From: Aeromicrobium sp.
GTDB taxonomy: Bacteria > Actinomycetota > Actinomycetes > Propionibacteriales > Nocardioidaceae
DNA: 40,617 nt
Assembly (NCBI RefSeq): GCF_025965075.1
Contig: NZ_JAOPXQ010000137.1
Coordinates: forward strand, 1 to 40,617
Direction of reading: 5' to 3'
A program made the translations under genes and the position numbers. Shown piece by piece: positions 11,299-21,682 of this stretch (positions are counted from its first letter, which is position 1; each line of letters begins with the position of its first letter). Under the pieces are notes generated by a model, which did no database searches, was not told where the DNA came from, and saw nothing but the letters and a program-made list of their open reading frames with translations.

Positions 11299-11645
11299 GC
11301 GTCGAGTTCGTAGCGCGGGTTGTAGATGATCCGCGTCCCGGCCCGCATGCCGATCCGGCCGTGCGCCTTGAGCTGTCGCCCCGCGACCACGCCCTCGATC
11401 TTGCGGCGGCCCAGCCAGATCAGGGTCACGCAGTCGGAGCCGTCGTAGAGCTCGGCCTCCAGCGCCGAGACGCCGTCGACAGGGCGGATCGTGACGGAGC
11501 GAAGGACGCCGTGGATCGTGACGACGGCGCGGTCGGCCTGGGAGGCGATGAGCTTGCAGCCGGCCTTGGCGGCATCGCTCTTGAGCTCACCGGCCTCGAG
11601 GTTGTCGTTCGAGAATCGCTCGAGGGTTTTGCTGAAGCGTCCCAT
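11295..11645 (-). CDS. OB-fold nucleic-acid-binding domain protein
   Basis: GVLRSVTIRPVDGVSALEAELYDGSDCVTLIWLGRRKIEGVVAGRQLKAHGRIG: OB-fold pattern; ATGA overlap with DUF3159. Confidence 0.85.
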   Translation of the reverse strand: MGRFSKTLERFSNDNLEAGELKSDAAKAGCKLIASQADRAVVTIHGVLRSVTIRPVDGVSALEAELYDGSDCVTLIWLGRRKIEGVVAGRQLKAHGRIGMRAGTRIIYNPRYELDA

Positions 11646-11654
11646 GGAAAAATC

Positions 11655-12290
11655 CTACTCCTCGTCCGAGATGACGGTCGCGTTGTCGGGCAGCGTCAGG
11701 AGCAGCGCCTCACGCGGGATCCGGGCCTCGTCGCCGCGCACCACGATGACGTCGCGCAGGGCGTCCATCAAGATCCCCTCGTCGCTCGGGTTGAGGCCCG
11801 CGTCGCCCAGGAACGTGGCCCGCAGCAGCCAGCGTGGTCCCTCGACGCCGACGATCCGGCTGGGCTGGAACGCGTCGGTCGCGTCCTCGACCTCGACCGG
11901 CACGCGGACGTGCAGCTCGGCGCCGTAGGGGCCCTCGACCTGCTCGCACTGGCCGTCGAGCCGCTCGACCTCGAGGATCAGGTCGTCACGCACCTCGTCC
12001 CACAGCCCACCTGAACGGGTGGCCGCGAAGGCGCGGAGCTCGAGGGCCGCGTCGTCGGTCACGAGGACCGCCGAGCCGATCTCGTCACCCTCGCCGTCGG
12101 TCGGCATCTGCAGCGTGAGCCCTGGCCGGACCTTGACGAGCAGGTGACCCAGGTCGATGTAGGTCGGATCGTCACCTGCGGTCCGCTCGGTGGAGTCCCA
12201 CGGGCCCTGGTGGCGGGCTCCCGTGACGACGACGGGGGTCTCCTCGACCGCCTCGTCCGTGGACTTGTTCTTGCCGAATCGGCGTGCCAT
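11655..12290 (-). CDS. DUF3710 domain-containing protein
   Basis: [17 protein letters not shown]...YIDLGHLLVKVRPGLTLQMPTDGEGDEIGSAVLVTDDAALELRAFAATRSGGLWDEVRDDL. Confidence 0.88.
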   Translation of the reverse strand: MARRFGKNKSTDEAVEETPVVVTGARHQGPWDSTERTAGDDPTYIDLGHLLVKVRPGLTLQMPTDGEGDEIGSAVLVTDDAALELRAFAATRSGGLWDEVRDDLILEVERLDGQCEQVEGPYGAELHVRVPVEVEDATDAFQPSRIVGVEGPRWLLRATFLGDAGLNPSDEGILMDALRDVIVVRGDEARIPREALLLTLPDNATVISDEE

Positions 12291-12754
12291 CAGCTGCTCT
12301 CCCCCTCGGTGGCGGCCGCATGGCCACCCGTAGAACCGTAGCCCCCTGCGCCCCGGGCCGACTCCGGCAGGACGTCGGCCTCGACGAACGCCACGTGCTC
12401 GACCCGCTGGACCACGAGCTGCGCGATGCGGTCGCCCCGAGCCAGCCGGACCGACTCCCGCAGGTCGTGGTTGACCAGGAGCACCTTGATCTCTCCACGG
12501 TAGCCCGCATCGATCGTGCCCGGGGTGTTGACGATCGACAGGCCCAGCCGCAGCGCCAGACCGGAGCGGGGGTGCACGAACGCCGCCAGCCCGTCCGGCA
12601 GGGCGAGCGCGATGCCGGTCGGCACGAGGGCCCGTTCCCCCGGGGCGAGCTCGACGTCGATCGTGGTCACGAGATCGGCGCCGGCGTCGCCGGGGTGGGC
12701 GTACGTCGGGAGCGGCACCCCCGGATCGAGCCGCGTGACGGTCACGTCGAACAT
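12290..12754 (-). CDS. dut: dUTP diphosphatase
   Basis: [64 protein letters not shown]: all five trimeric dUTPase motifs. Confidence 0.97.
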   Translation of the reverse strand: MFDVTVTRLDPGVPLPTYAHPGDAGADLVTTIDVELAPGERALVPTGIALALPDGLAAFVHPRSGLALRLGLSIVNTPGTIDAGYRGEIKVLLVNHDLRESVRLARGDRIAQLVVQRVEHVAFVEADVLPESARGAGGYGSTGGHAAATEGESS

Positions 12755-12808
12755 GGCAGCGACCCTACCTGCGTCGCAGCGCATACCGACATGAGGCAAG
12801 GTTGAACC

Positions 12809-13309
12809 GTGACGACCTACCGTGAACGCCTGACTGCCCCCGTCTCCTGGTGGCTGGCCGCACTCGCCTTCGCGGCAGTGTGGGGCTGGGTCATGCTGGT
12901 CGCGACCAACGTCGCGATCGCCCTGGTGACGTTCGCCGCGGTCGCCGCGGCCGGCCTGTACGCCGTGTGGCGCTACGGCTCGCTGGCCGTGGTGGTCGAC
13001 GAGTCGGGCCTGCGCGTCGGAAGCGCGTTCCTCGAGTCCCGGCACGTCGGGACCGTCGCCCCGCTCAACCGCACGGACTACCGGACCCGGCTCGGCACCG
13101 GCGCCGACGCGCGCGCCTACCTCGTGACCCGGCCCTATCTCGACCACGGTGTCTCGGTGGGCGTCGACGACCCCAGCGACCCCGCACCGTACTGGCTCGT
13201 CTCGAGCCGCCACCCCCAGGATCTCGCCGCCGCCCTCGGCGCACCCACGGCACCGGAGGCTCCGGTGCACGACCCGATCGGAGACACACCCCGTGGCGAA
13301 GAAGTCTGA
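12809..13309 (+). CDS. DUF3093 domain-containing membrane protein
   Basis: [33 protein letters not shown]...; divergent from dut as in Mycobacterium Rv2697c/Rv2698. Confidence 0.85.
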   Translation: MTTYRERLTAPVSWWLAALAFAAVWGWVMLVATNVAIALVTFAAVAAAGLYAVWRYGSLAVVVDESGLRVGSAFLESRHVGTVAPLNRTDYRTRLGTGADARAYLVTRPYLDHGVSVGVDDPSDPAPYWLVSSRHPQDLAAALGAPTAPEAPVHDPIGDTPRGEEV

Positions 13310-13730
13310 GCACCGCCGCAAGCTCGAGGCCGAGGCCGCCTCGAAGCCCGACACCAGGTCACCCGGCCGGGGCACCTGGAAGCTGATGGACCGCGGGTCG
13401 GCGATCGCGGCCGGCCTGCTGGCCCAGCGGGCCTCGGCGATCGCCTGGCGGGTCGTGACGGGCAAGAAGCCTCCGACCAGCGGGCGTCACCCCGACGTCG
13501 GGACGCGTGAGGCGGTGGCCTGGGCGGTCGTCGGCGGCGCGATCATCGAGCTCGTCAAGGTCGGGGTCCGCCGCGGCACCGCGACCTACTGGGTCAAGTC
13601 GACCGGCAAGCTGCCCCCCGGCATGAAGCCCCTGAAGGCGTCAGGAAAGACGAAGGAGCCGGTCCCTGAGGAACCGGCTCCGAATCACACGTCGACCAAG
13701 AAGGTCAGTCGGCGCAGTCGCGGCAGATGA
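13293..13730 (+). CDS. DUF4235 domain-containing protein
   Basis: GTG start overlapping the DUF3093 3' end: [20 protein letters not shown]...[64 protein letters not shown]. Confidence 0.82.
   Translation: MAKKSEHRRKLEAEAASKPDTRSPGRGTWKLMDRGSAIAAGLLAQRASAIAWRVVTGKKPPTSGRHPDVGTREAVAWAVVGGAIIELVKVGVRRGTATYWVKSTGKLPPGMKPLKASGKTKEPVPEEPAPNHTSTKKVSRRSRGR
13655..13681 (-). terminator. Hairpin GGAGCCGGT-N9-ACCGGCTCC, probable terminator of the DUF4193 gene, inside the convergent DUF4235 CDS
   Basis: 9-bp perfect stem about 23 nt past the DUF4193 stop on the minus strand, followed by TTCGTCTTTCC. Confidence 0.65.
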
Positions 13731-14004
13731 GAGCGCCGTTCTTCTCCGACGCAAGCTGACTGCGGTGGTGCACCAGGAAGCACGACGAGCAAGTGAACTC
13801 ATCGAGCTGCTTGGGCACGACCTGGACAGCCAGCTCCTCGTGGGAGAGGTCGGCTCCGGGCAGCTCGAATGACTCCGCCGCCTCGGTCTCGTCCTCGTCG
13901 ACCTTGCCGGAGTTCTTCTCGTGCCGACGCGCCTTGAGCTCCTCGATGCTGTCCTCGGACTGCTCTTCTTCTGTCTTGCGCGGTGCGTCGTAGTCGGTAG
14001 CCAT
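13705..14004 (-). CDS. DUF4193 domain-containing protein
   Basis: MATDYDAPRKTEEEQSEDSIEELKARR...[30 protein letters not shown]; typical zinc-finger C-terminus. Confidence 0.93.
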   Translation of the reverse strand: MATDYDAPRKTEEEQSEDSIEELKARRHEKNSGKVDEDETEAAESFELPGADLSHEELAVQVVPKQLDEFTCSSCFLVHHRSQLASEKNGALICRDCAD

Positions 14005-14066
14005 CAAATCTCCCTTGTGCGGAACAACCGGCGTGATTGTGCCACACGAACCCGTGGGCATCACAC

Positions 14067-14854
<788 letters not shown>

Positions 14855-14858
<4 letters not shown>

Positions 14859-15913
14859 GCCGTCGTCTCGGCGGACCCGATCGTCGGCAGCGACGAGCGG
14901 GGGTTGAGGCAGCAGTCGACCGGGCACAGGTCGTGCGACGGGGGCAGCTCGCCCAGGGACGCACGCGTGACGGGCTCCCCGCGCTCGACGGCGGCCCGCT
15001 CGAGCAGCAGGTCGCGGACCATCGCGACGAACTCGGGGTGCGCGCCCGGGGTGGCCACCCGGTCGTACTGCAGGCCCAGCTCGGCGGCCGTGGCACTGGC
15101 CTCGGTGTCGAGGTCGAAGATGACCTCCATGTGGTCGGAGATGAAGCCGATCGGCACCACGACCACGGACTCCACGCCCTCCTGCTTGAGCTCGCGCAGG
15201 TGGTCGTTGATGTCGGGCTCGAGCCACGGGATGCGCGGGGAACCGGAGCGCGAGCAGTACGCCAGCGACCAGCGCTCGGCACCCGCGCCCTCGGCGACGA
15301 GCGCCGCGACGCTGGCGTGCTGCCGGACGTACATCCCCCGGCCGGGGCCACCCGAGGCGTCGTTCATCGACGTCGGGATCGAGTGCGTGACGAACACGAC
15401 GTGCGAGCCGGCCGGTGCCCCGGCGAGGGCCGACCGGGTCGCCTCGGTGAACGGGCCGACGAAGCCCGGGTGGTTGAAGTAGTGCCGCAGCCGGCTCAGC
15501 TCCACGTGCAGCCCGCTCGTCGCGTCGAACAGGTCCTCGCGGTACTGGCGGCAGCCCGAGTACGACGAGTAGGCGCTGGTGACGAAGCACGCGGCACGCT
15601 GCACGCCGTCGGCGGCCATCTGCTGGGCCGCGTCACGCAGGTAGGGGTCCCAGTTGCGGTTGCCCCAGTAGATCGGCAGATCGATCCCGTGCTCGGCGAA
15701 GTCCTTGCGGAGCGCGTCGAGCAGCTCGCGGTTGAGGTCGTTGATCGGGGACCTGCCCCCGAACAGGAAGTAGTGCTCACCGACCTCGACCAGACGCTCC
15801 CGCGGGATGCCCCGCCCGGCCGTCACGTTCTCGAGGAACGGGACGACGTCGTCGGGGTGCTCCGGACCACCGAAGGACACGAGGAGCAAGGCGTCGAACG
15901 GCTGCACATCCAT
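14855..15913 (-). CDS. hemH: Ferrochelatase
   Basis: [41 protein letters not shown]..., [37 protein letters not shown] overlap with the IMPase gene. Confidence 0.95.
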
Positions 15914-15969
15914 GTCCCGATCCTCTCACCGGGATCGATAGGGTGCTCAGTCTGGTCGGGAGGAGCGCC

Positions 15970-17139
15970 ATGTTGAGGACGTACCGGGACGTGCTGTCGC
16001 ACCCCGGCGCCGCGTCGTTCTCCTTGGCCGCCGTGTGGTCCCGGCTGCCGCTGTCGATGGCGGGGCTCGGGATCGTCCTGCTGGTGCACGAGCGGGGCGG
16101 CACCTACGGCGAGGCGGGGATCATGGCGGCGGCGTACGTCCTCGCGGCCGCGGCGTTCGGACCGCTGCAGGGGCGGCTCGCCGACCGCATCGGCCAGGCC
16201 CCCGTGCTGTGGGGCGTCGGCGCGGGGTACGCCGTCGGGATCGCGGGCTTCCTCCTCGCCGTCGAGCAGGACTGGGCCACCCCGTGGGCGTACGTGTTCG
16301 TCGTCGTGGCCGGGCTGGCCACCCCGCAGACCGGCAGCATGGTCCGGGCGCGCTGGTCCCACGCGATCCGCGACCGCTCGCAGCTCAACACGGCGTTCTC
16401 GATCGAGGCGATCCTCGACGAGGTCGTGTTCATCGTGGGCCCCGTCCTGGTCACGTTCCTGACCCTGCAGGTCTCGGACTTCGCCGGGCTGGCTTTCGCG
16501 GCGGCCAGCGCGCTGCTGGGCAGCTGGGCGCTGGCGGTGCAGCGCTCGACCGCCCCTCCCGGCGTCGGGCACCACGACCGTCGTGGGCCCGCGATCGGGT
16601 GGGGCGTCCTCGGCCCGATGGTCGTCGTCTCCGCGGCGCTCGGCATCGTGTTCGGCTCGGCCGAGGTCATCGTGGCGGCGTTCACCGAGGAGCAGGGCCG
16701 CAAGGGCGCGGCCGGGCTGGTGCTGGCCGTCTGGGCCGCCGGCAGCCTCCTCGCCGGGATCGCCGTCGGCGCGCTCCCCCAGCCCGTGGCGCCCCTGCGC
16801 CGGCTGCGGGCGGCCCTGCTGGCGCTGAGCCTCCTGTTCGTCCCGATGGTGTTCCTGTCGAGCATCCCGTGGCTCGCGGCGGCGATGTTCCTCGGCGGGT
16901 TCATGATCTCGCCGACGCTCATCGCGACGGTCAACCTGATCGAGCGCGAGGTGCCGCCGTCGCGCCTCACCGAGGCCCTGACGTGGACCACCACCGGGAT
17001 GTCGGTCGGGGTGGCCCCGGGCGCGGCGGTGGCGGGTTCGGTCATCGACTCCCACGGCTCCTCGGCCGGCTTCCTGGTCCCGCTCGTGGCGGGGCTGGCC
17101 GGATCGATCGTCGCGTGGACCGCCCGGGTCCACGACTGA
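15970..17139 (+). CDS. MFS transporter
   Basis: MLRTYRDVLSHPGAASFSLAAVWSRLPLSMAGLGIVLLVHERGGTYGEAGIMAAAY...; about 12 hydrophobic segments; GGGAGGAG RBS. Confidence 0.85.
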   Translation: MLRTYRDVLSHPGAASFSLAAVWSRLPLSMAGLGIVLLVHERGGTYGEAGIMAAAYVLAAAAFGPLQGRLADRIGQAPVLWGVGAGYAVGIAGFLLAVEQDWATPWAYVFVVVAGLATPQTGSMVRARWSHAIRDRSQLNTAFSIEAILDEVVFIVGPVLVTFLTLQVSDFAGLAFAAASALLGSWALAVQRSTAPPGVGHHDRRGPAIGWGVLGPMVVVSAALGIVFGSAEVIVAAFTEEQGRKGAAGLVLAVWAAGSLLAGIAVGALPQPVAPLRRLRAALLALSLLFVPMVFLSSIPWLAAAMFLGGFMISPTLIATVNLIEREVPPSRLTEALTWTTTGMSVGVAPGAAVAGSVIDSHGSSAGFLVPLVAGLAGSIVAWTARVHD

Positions 17140-17190
17140 GCCCGAGTCCGGGTGAGAAGCGACCCCTCAGGTCACTAAGGTGGGGGCACG

Positions 17191-20100
17191 ATGACCGAAC
17201 TCTCCCTCGCCGAGCGCAGCGTCGAGCTCGTACGCGCCTGGATCGATCCCGCCCGCTCCTCGGCCCGCCGCCCCGGTGCCGCGGCCCGGCGGCTCGCCGA
17301 GCTGCTCAAGGACCCGCAGGGGCTCGAGTTCACGATCGGCTTCGTCGATCGCGTCGTCCGGCCCGACGACCACCGCGTCGCGGCGCGCAACCTGCGCTCC
17401 CTCGCGCAGGACACGCCCGCGTTCCTGCCGTGGTTCCAGCGGTTCCTGCTCAAGCTCGGGGCCCTGACCTCGGTCCTGCTGCCAGGTCTCGTCGTCTCGA
17501 TCGCCCGGTGGACGCTGCGCCGGATGGTCGGGCACCTCGTCGTCGACGCCCGGCCCGACCGGCTCGGACGGGCGATCAAGAAGCTGCGCGCCGACGGCAA
17601 CCGGCTCAACCTCAACCTCCTCGGCGAGGCCGTGCTGGGCGACGGCGAGGCGGCCCGCCGCCGGGACGGCACCCTCGAGCTGCTCGCCCGCGACGACGTC
17701 GACTACGTCTCGGTCAAGGTCTCGTCGGTCGCGAGCCAGCTGTCGATGTGGGCGTTCGACGAGTCGGTGGCACGGGTCGTGACCCAGCTGACCCCGCTCT
17801 ACGAGCGCGCGGCCGCCGGCGAGCCGACCTTCATCAACCTCGACATGGAGGAGTACAAGGACCTCGACCTGACGGTCGCGGTGTTCACGGCGATCCTCGA
17901 CTCGTTCCCCGACCTCGAGGCCGGCATCGTCCTCCAGGCGTACCTCCCCGACGCCCTCGCGGCGATGCAGGAGCTGCAGGCGTGGGCCGCGAAGCGCCGG
18001 GCGTCGGGCGGTGCGCCGATCAAGGTCCGCGTCGTCAAGGGCGCCAACCTCGCGATGGAGCGGGTCGACGCGACGGTCCACGGCTGGCCGCTCGCGACGT
18101 GGGGCAGCAAGCGCGACACCGACACCAACTACAAGCGGGTCCTGCAGTGGGCGTTCACGCCCGAGCGGGTCGACGCCGTGCGGATCGGTGTCGCCGGCCA
18201 GAACCTGTTCGACATCGCGTACGCCTGGCTGCTCGCCGGCGACCGTGGCGTCCGCGACGCGATCGACTTCGAGATGCTGCTGGGCATGGACACCGGCCCG
18301 GCCGACGCGGTCCGCGCCGAGATCGGCCAGCTGCTGCTCTACACGCCCGTCGTCCACCCTTCCGAGTTCGACGTCGCGATCTCCTACCTCGTGCGCCGGC
18401 TGGAGGAGAACGCCAGCAGCGACAACTTCATGTCCGCGGCGTTCGAGCTGTCCGACGACCCGAGCCTGCTGGACCGCGAGACGCAGCGCTTCCTCGACTC
18501 GGTCAAGAACCTCGACGAGGCCGTGCCCGCCCCGCACCGGGTGCAGAACCGCCTCACCGAGATCCAGCCGCCGCACGCCGCGGGCTTCGTCAACACCCCC
18601 GACACCGACCCGTCCACCGCCGCCAACCGGGAGTGGGGCCGGCTCGCCCTGGCCCGCTCGACGTACACACAGCTCGGCACCCAGACCGTCCGCGCGGGCC
18701 GCGTCCCCGGACCGGCGAGCCTCGAGACGATCATCCACGACACCCGTCGCGCGGCCCGGGCCTGGCAGGACCGGGGCTCGGAGGTCCGCGGCTGGATCCT
18801 GCACCAGGCCGGCAACGCGCTCGGCGCCCGCCGCGGCGACCTGGTCTCGGTCATGGCGGCGGAGGCCGGCAAGACGATCGCCGAGGGCGACGTCGAGGTC
18901 AGTGAGGCGATCGACTTCGCGCACTACTACGCCGAGTCGGCGCGTCGCCTCGACGGCGTCGACGGCGCCCAGTTCGTCCCCGACACCCTGACGGTCGTCA
19001 CTCCCCCGTGGAACTTCCCCGTCGCGATCCCGGCCGGTTCGGTGCTCGCCGCCCTGTCGGTCGGCAGCGGCGTCATCATCAAGGCCGCTCCCCAGAGCCA
19101 GCGCTGCGCCGCGGTCATGGTCGAGGCGCTGTGGCAGGCCGGGGTGCCGCGTGAGGTGCTCCGGTTCGTCACGATCGACGAGGGGCCGCTGAGCAAGGCG
19201 CTCATCGCGCACTCCGACGTCGACCGGGTCATCCTCACGGGGGCGTGGGAGACCGCCAACCTGTTCCGCTCCTGGCGTCCCGACCTGCCCCTGCTGGCCG
19301 AGACGAGCGGCAAGAACGCCATCGTCATCACGCCCAGCGCGGACATCGACCTCGCGGTCGCCGACCTGGTCAAGAGCGCGTTCGGGCACGCCGGGCAGAA
19401 GTGCTCCGCCGCGAGCCTCGCGATCCTGGTCGGGTCGGTCGCCCAGTCCGAGCGGTTCGAGCGCCAGCTCGTCGACGCGGTGTCGTCGCTCAAGGTCGGC
19501 CACCCCACGGATCCCGAGGTCACGATGGGGCCGGTCATCGAGCCCCCACGCGGCAAGCTCGCCGACGGGCTGACGACGCTCGGCGACGGTGAGACGTGGC
19601 TCCTGGCCCCCGAGCAGCTGGGCGCCGACGCGCGTGTCTGGACGCCCGGCATCCGTACGGGCGTGCGTCCCGGCAGCCAGTTCCACACGACGGAGTACTT
19701 CGGGCCGATCCTCGGGATCATGCACGCCTCGTCGCTGGAGCAGGCGATCGAGTGGCAGAACGCGACGGACTACGGCCTGACCGCGGGGATCCACTCGCTC
19801 GACGCCGAGGAGGTCAACACCTGGATCGACACGGTCCAGGCAGGCAACCTCTACGTCAACCGCGGCATCACCGGCGCGATCGTCCAGCGGCAGCCGTTCG
19901 GCGGCTGGAAGCGCTCCTCGGTCGGGACGACTGCCAAGGCCGGTGGCCCCAACTACCTGACCCACCTGGGGTCGTGGACGCCCCGCCCCCTACGGGCGTC
20001 GTCCGGTGCCCCCGACCTCGCACCGGCCGTCAGCGCGCTGCTCGAGGCCGCCCGGTCCCACGTCACCCCCGCCGAGCACCTCGCCCTCACCGCCGCCGCG

Positions 20101-20586
20101 GCATCCGACCACGTCGCGTGGACCCGGGAGTACGGCGTCGCCAAGGATGTCTCGAGGCTCGGGGTCGAGCGCAACGTCTTCCGCTACGTGCCGGTGCCGG
20201 TCACGATCCGCTTCGACGGCTTCCTGCCCGAGCTGGTCCGGATCCTGCTCGCCGCCGCCCGGACGGGTTCCCCCGTCACGGTCAGCAGCCGCACCGAGCT
20301 ACCCGCGGGGCTCGTGGACGGGGCTCGCACCGAGACCCACGACGAGTGGCTGGCCCACGTGGCGCAGGAACGCCCCGCGCGCGTACGCCTGGTGGGGACC
20401 GACGCCAAGGAGCTGTCGGCCGTCGTCGAGGGCGACCCCGACGTCGCGATCCACGCCCAACCGGTGACCCCGTCCGGTCGGGTCGAGGCGCTGCCGTTCC
20501 TGCAGGAGCAGGCGATCTCGATCACCAACCACCGCTTCGGCAACCACGACGCCGAGTTCGACCGCGTCCTCCCCCGCCGCCGCTGA
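17191..20586 (+). CDS. putA: Bifunctional proline dehydrogenase / L-glutamate gamma-semialdehyde dehydrogenase
   Basis: N-terminal ProDH (VKVSSVASQLS, RVVKGANLAMERV, YKRVLQWAF), C-terminal ALDH (PPWNFPVAIPAGS, ETSGKNAIVITPSAD, GHAGQKCSAASLAIL); 1131 aa. Confidence 0.95.
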   Translation: MTELSLAERSVELVRAWIDPARSSARRPGAAARRLAELLKDPQGLEFTIGFVDRVVRPDDHRVAARNLRSLAQDTPAFLPWFQRFLLKLGALTSVLLPGLVVSIARWTLRRMVGHLVVDARPDRLGRAIKKLRADGNRLNLNLLGEAVLGDGEAARRRDGTLELLARDDVDYVSVKVSSVASQLSMWAFDESVARVVTQLTPLYERAAAGEPTFINLDMEEYKDLDLTVAVFTAILDSFPDLEAGIVLQAYLPDALAAMQELQAWAAKRRASGGAPIKVRVVKGANLAMERVDATVHGWPLATWGSKRDTDTNYKRVLQWAFTPERVDAVRIGVAGQNLFDIAYAWLLAGDRGVRDAIDFEMLLGMDTGPADAVRAEIGQLLLYTPVVHPSEFDVAISYLVRRLEENASSDNFMSAAFELSDDPSLLDRETQRFLDSVKNLDEAVPAPHRVQNRLTEIQPPHAAGFVNTPDTDPSTAANREWGRLALARSTYTQLGTQTVRAGRVPGPASLETIIHDTRRAARAWQDRGSEVRGWILHQAGNALGARRGDLVSVMAAEAGKTIAEGDVEVSEAIDFAHYYAESARRLDGVDGAQFVPDTLTVVTPPWNFPVAIPAGSVLAALSVGSGVIIKAAPQSQRCAAVMVEALWQAGVPREVLRFVTIDEGPLSKALIAHSDVDRVILTGAWETANLFRSWRPDLPLLAETSGKNAIVITPSADIDLAVADLVKSAFGHAGQKCSAASLAILVGSVAQSERFERQLVDAVSSLKVGHPTDPEVTMGPVIEPPRGKLADGLTTLGDGETWLLAPEQLGADARVWTPGIRTGVRPGSQFHTTEYFGPILGIMHASSLEQAIEWQNATDYGLTAGIHSLDAEEVNTWIDTVQAGNLYVNRGITGAIVQRQPFGGWKRSSVGTTAKAGGPNYLTHLGSWTPRPLRASSGAPDLAPAVSALLEAARSHVTPAEHLALTAAAASDHVAWTREYGVAKDVSRLGVERNVFRYVPVPVTIRFDGFLPELVRILLAAARTGSPVTVSSRTELPAGLVDGARTETHDEWLAHVAQERPARVRLVGTDAKELSAVVEGDPDVAIHAQPVTPSGRVEALPFLQEQAISITNHRFGNHDAEFDRVLPRRR

Positions 20587-20595
20587 CCCACCCCA

Positions 20596-20660
20596 CCGCT
20601 GGGAGTGACGTTTAGGCCCCAGATCCGCGGATTTTGGGGCCCAAACGTCACCGCCAGCGG
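20596..20660. repeat. 65-bp near-palindromic element, copy A
   Basis: CCGCTGGGAGTGACGTTTAGGCCCCA-GATCCGCGGATTT-TGGGGCCCAAACGTCACCGCCAGCGG; arms match 23/26, with ATCCGCGGAT at the centre. Confidence 0.93.
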
Positions 20661-21631
20661 GCCGCGGGGGGCCACTCACGCCACCAGTCAGGTTGGTCGA
20701 GGGTCCAGCGACGGTCTCGTTCCCGTGCGGCATCCCGTCGCGCCCGGACCATCCGTGCCGCCATGGCCAGCCGGTCCGCGTGATCGAGTGACGTGAAGCG
20801 ACACACCGTCAACCGACCGCGCTCGAGCTCCTCTTCGCGCCGGTTGTCGTCGGTGTGCCTCTCCACCTCGCGGTGCTGGCCCCCATCGGACTCGATGACC
20901 AGGCCTGTGGCCTCGTCCAGGAGGTCGACCACGCCGAGGAGGTTGCCGAGCTCGTCGAAGACCGGCGGGTTGACCCGCAGACCCGTGATGCCGGCGTCCA
21001 GCTCGGCGACCAGACGGGTACGGGTCTCCCATGGACTCGCCGACCGGGTCGACCCCAGCCCCAGGGCCCTGCGCGCCTGGGCCATCCCCCGCGTCTTGAC
21101 GTGCATGCTGACGACCCGCTCGACCGCCGCGAGCGTCGCATGTGGCAGACGGTGGGTCGTGCTGGTCGCCATGTCCAGCACCACGACGGACTCACGGAGA
21201 TCCCGTGCAAGGCGCATCTCGTCGTACGCCGCCCGTGCCATCGTGGTGACGTCGTAGTGCTCGAGCGACACGATCTCCTCGGGATGGAGCAATCCCCGCA
21301 ACGGGCTGATCCCGGGCCGACGTCGCAGCTGCGACCCGGGGAGACAGTGCAGGCCGACATCCCGGCGCTCACCCTCGGACACCCGGTCGTCGAACCACGT
21401 GTTGCCCTGGACCCGCAACGACGCCCATCCGCCGAGGACGTGCTGGGGCCCCAGCAACGCGACCGCGTCGGAGATCTTCAGGAGCAGCGGATCGGTGGCG
21501 GACCCGGCATGTCGGAGGACCCCGTGGTGCGGGTGCACGAACGCGGGGCCCCGGGCGCCCTTGGCGGACACTCCCGAGGCGCGGGCGAACGCAGTGCGTC
21601 GTGACTGGAAGGTCGGATCGAAGGGGCTCAC
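20648..21631 (-). CDS. DUF559 domain-containing (Vsr/PD-(D/E)XK endonuclease-like) protein with AbiEi-like N-terminal region
   Basis: VSPFDPTFQSRRTAFARASG...LGGWASLRVQGNTWFDDR...LLDEATGLVIESDGGQHREVERHTDDNRREEELERGRLTVCRFTSLD; stop codon lies inside palindrome A. Start codon choice is uncertain. Confidence 0.75.
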   Translation of the reverse strand: MSPFDPTFQSRRTAFARASGVSAKGARGPAFVHPHHGVLRHAGSATDPLLLKISDAVALLGPQHVLGGWASLRVQGNTWFDDRVSEGERRDVGLHCLPGSQLRRRPGISPLRGLLHPEEIVSLEHYDVTTMARAAYDEMRLARDLRESVVVLDMATSTTHRLPHATLAAVERVVSMHVKTRGMAQARRALGLGSTRSASPWETRTRLVAELDAGITGLRVNPPVFDELGNLLGVVDLLDEATGLVIESDGGQHREVERHTDDNRREEELERGRLTVCRFTSLDHADRLAMAARMVRARRDAARERDRRWTLDQPDWWREWPPAARWR

Positions 21632-21682
21632 GCCCCGATGCTCGCGAGATTCCCCGTCCGGCACCTCCCTTCGTCCACAGCC

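Noticed and set aside
17114-17134. Hairpin CGTGGACC-GCCCG-GGTCCACG at the end of the MFS gene as a terminator
   Set aside because: Lies inside the CDS with a short stem and no T-tract; too weak to call in this GC content.
16035-18905. 956-aa ORF overlapping MFS and putA in another frame
   Set aside because: R/G/P-rich frame-shifted reading of two supported genes.
20648-21631. DUF559 protein as the antitoxin of an AbiE toxin-antitoxin pair
   Set aside because: The N-terminal region is AbiEi-like, but no AbiEii nucleotidyltransferase gene is adjacent.
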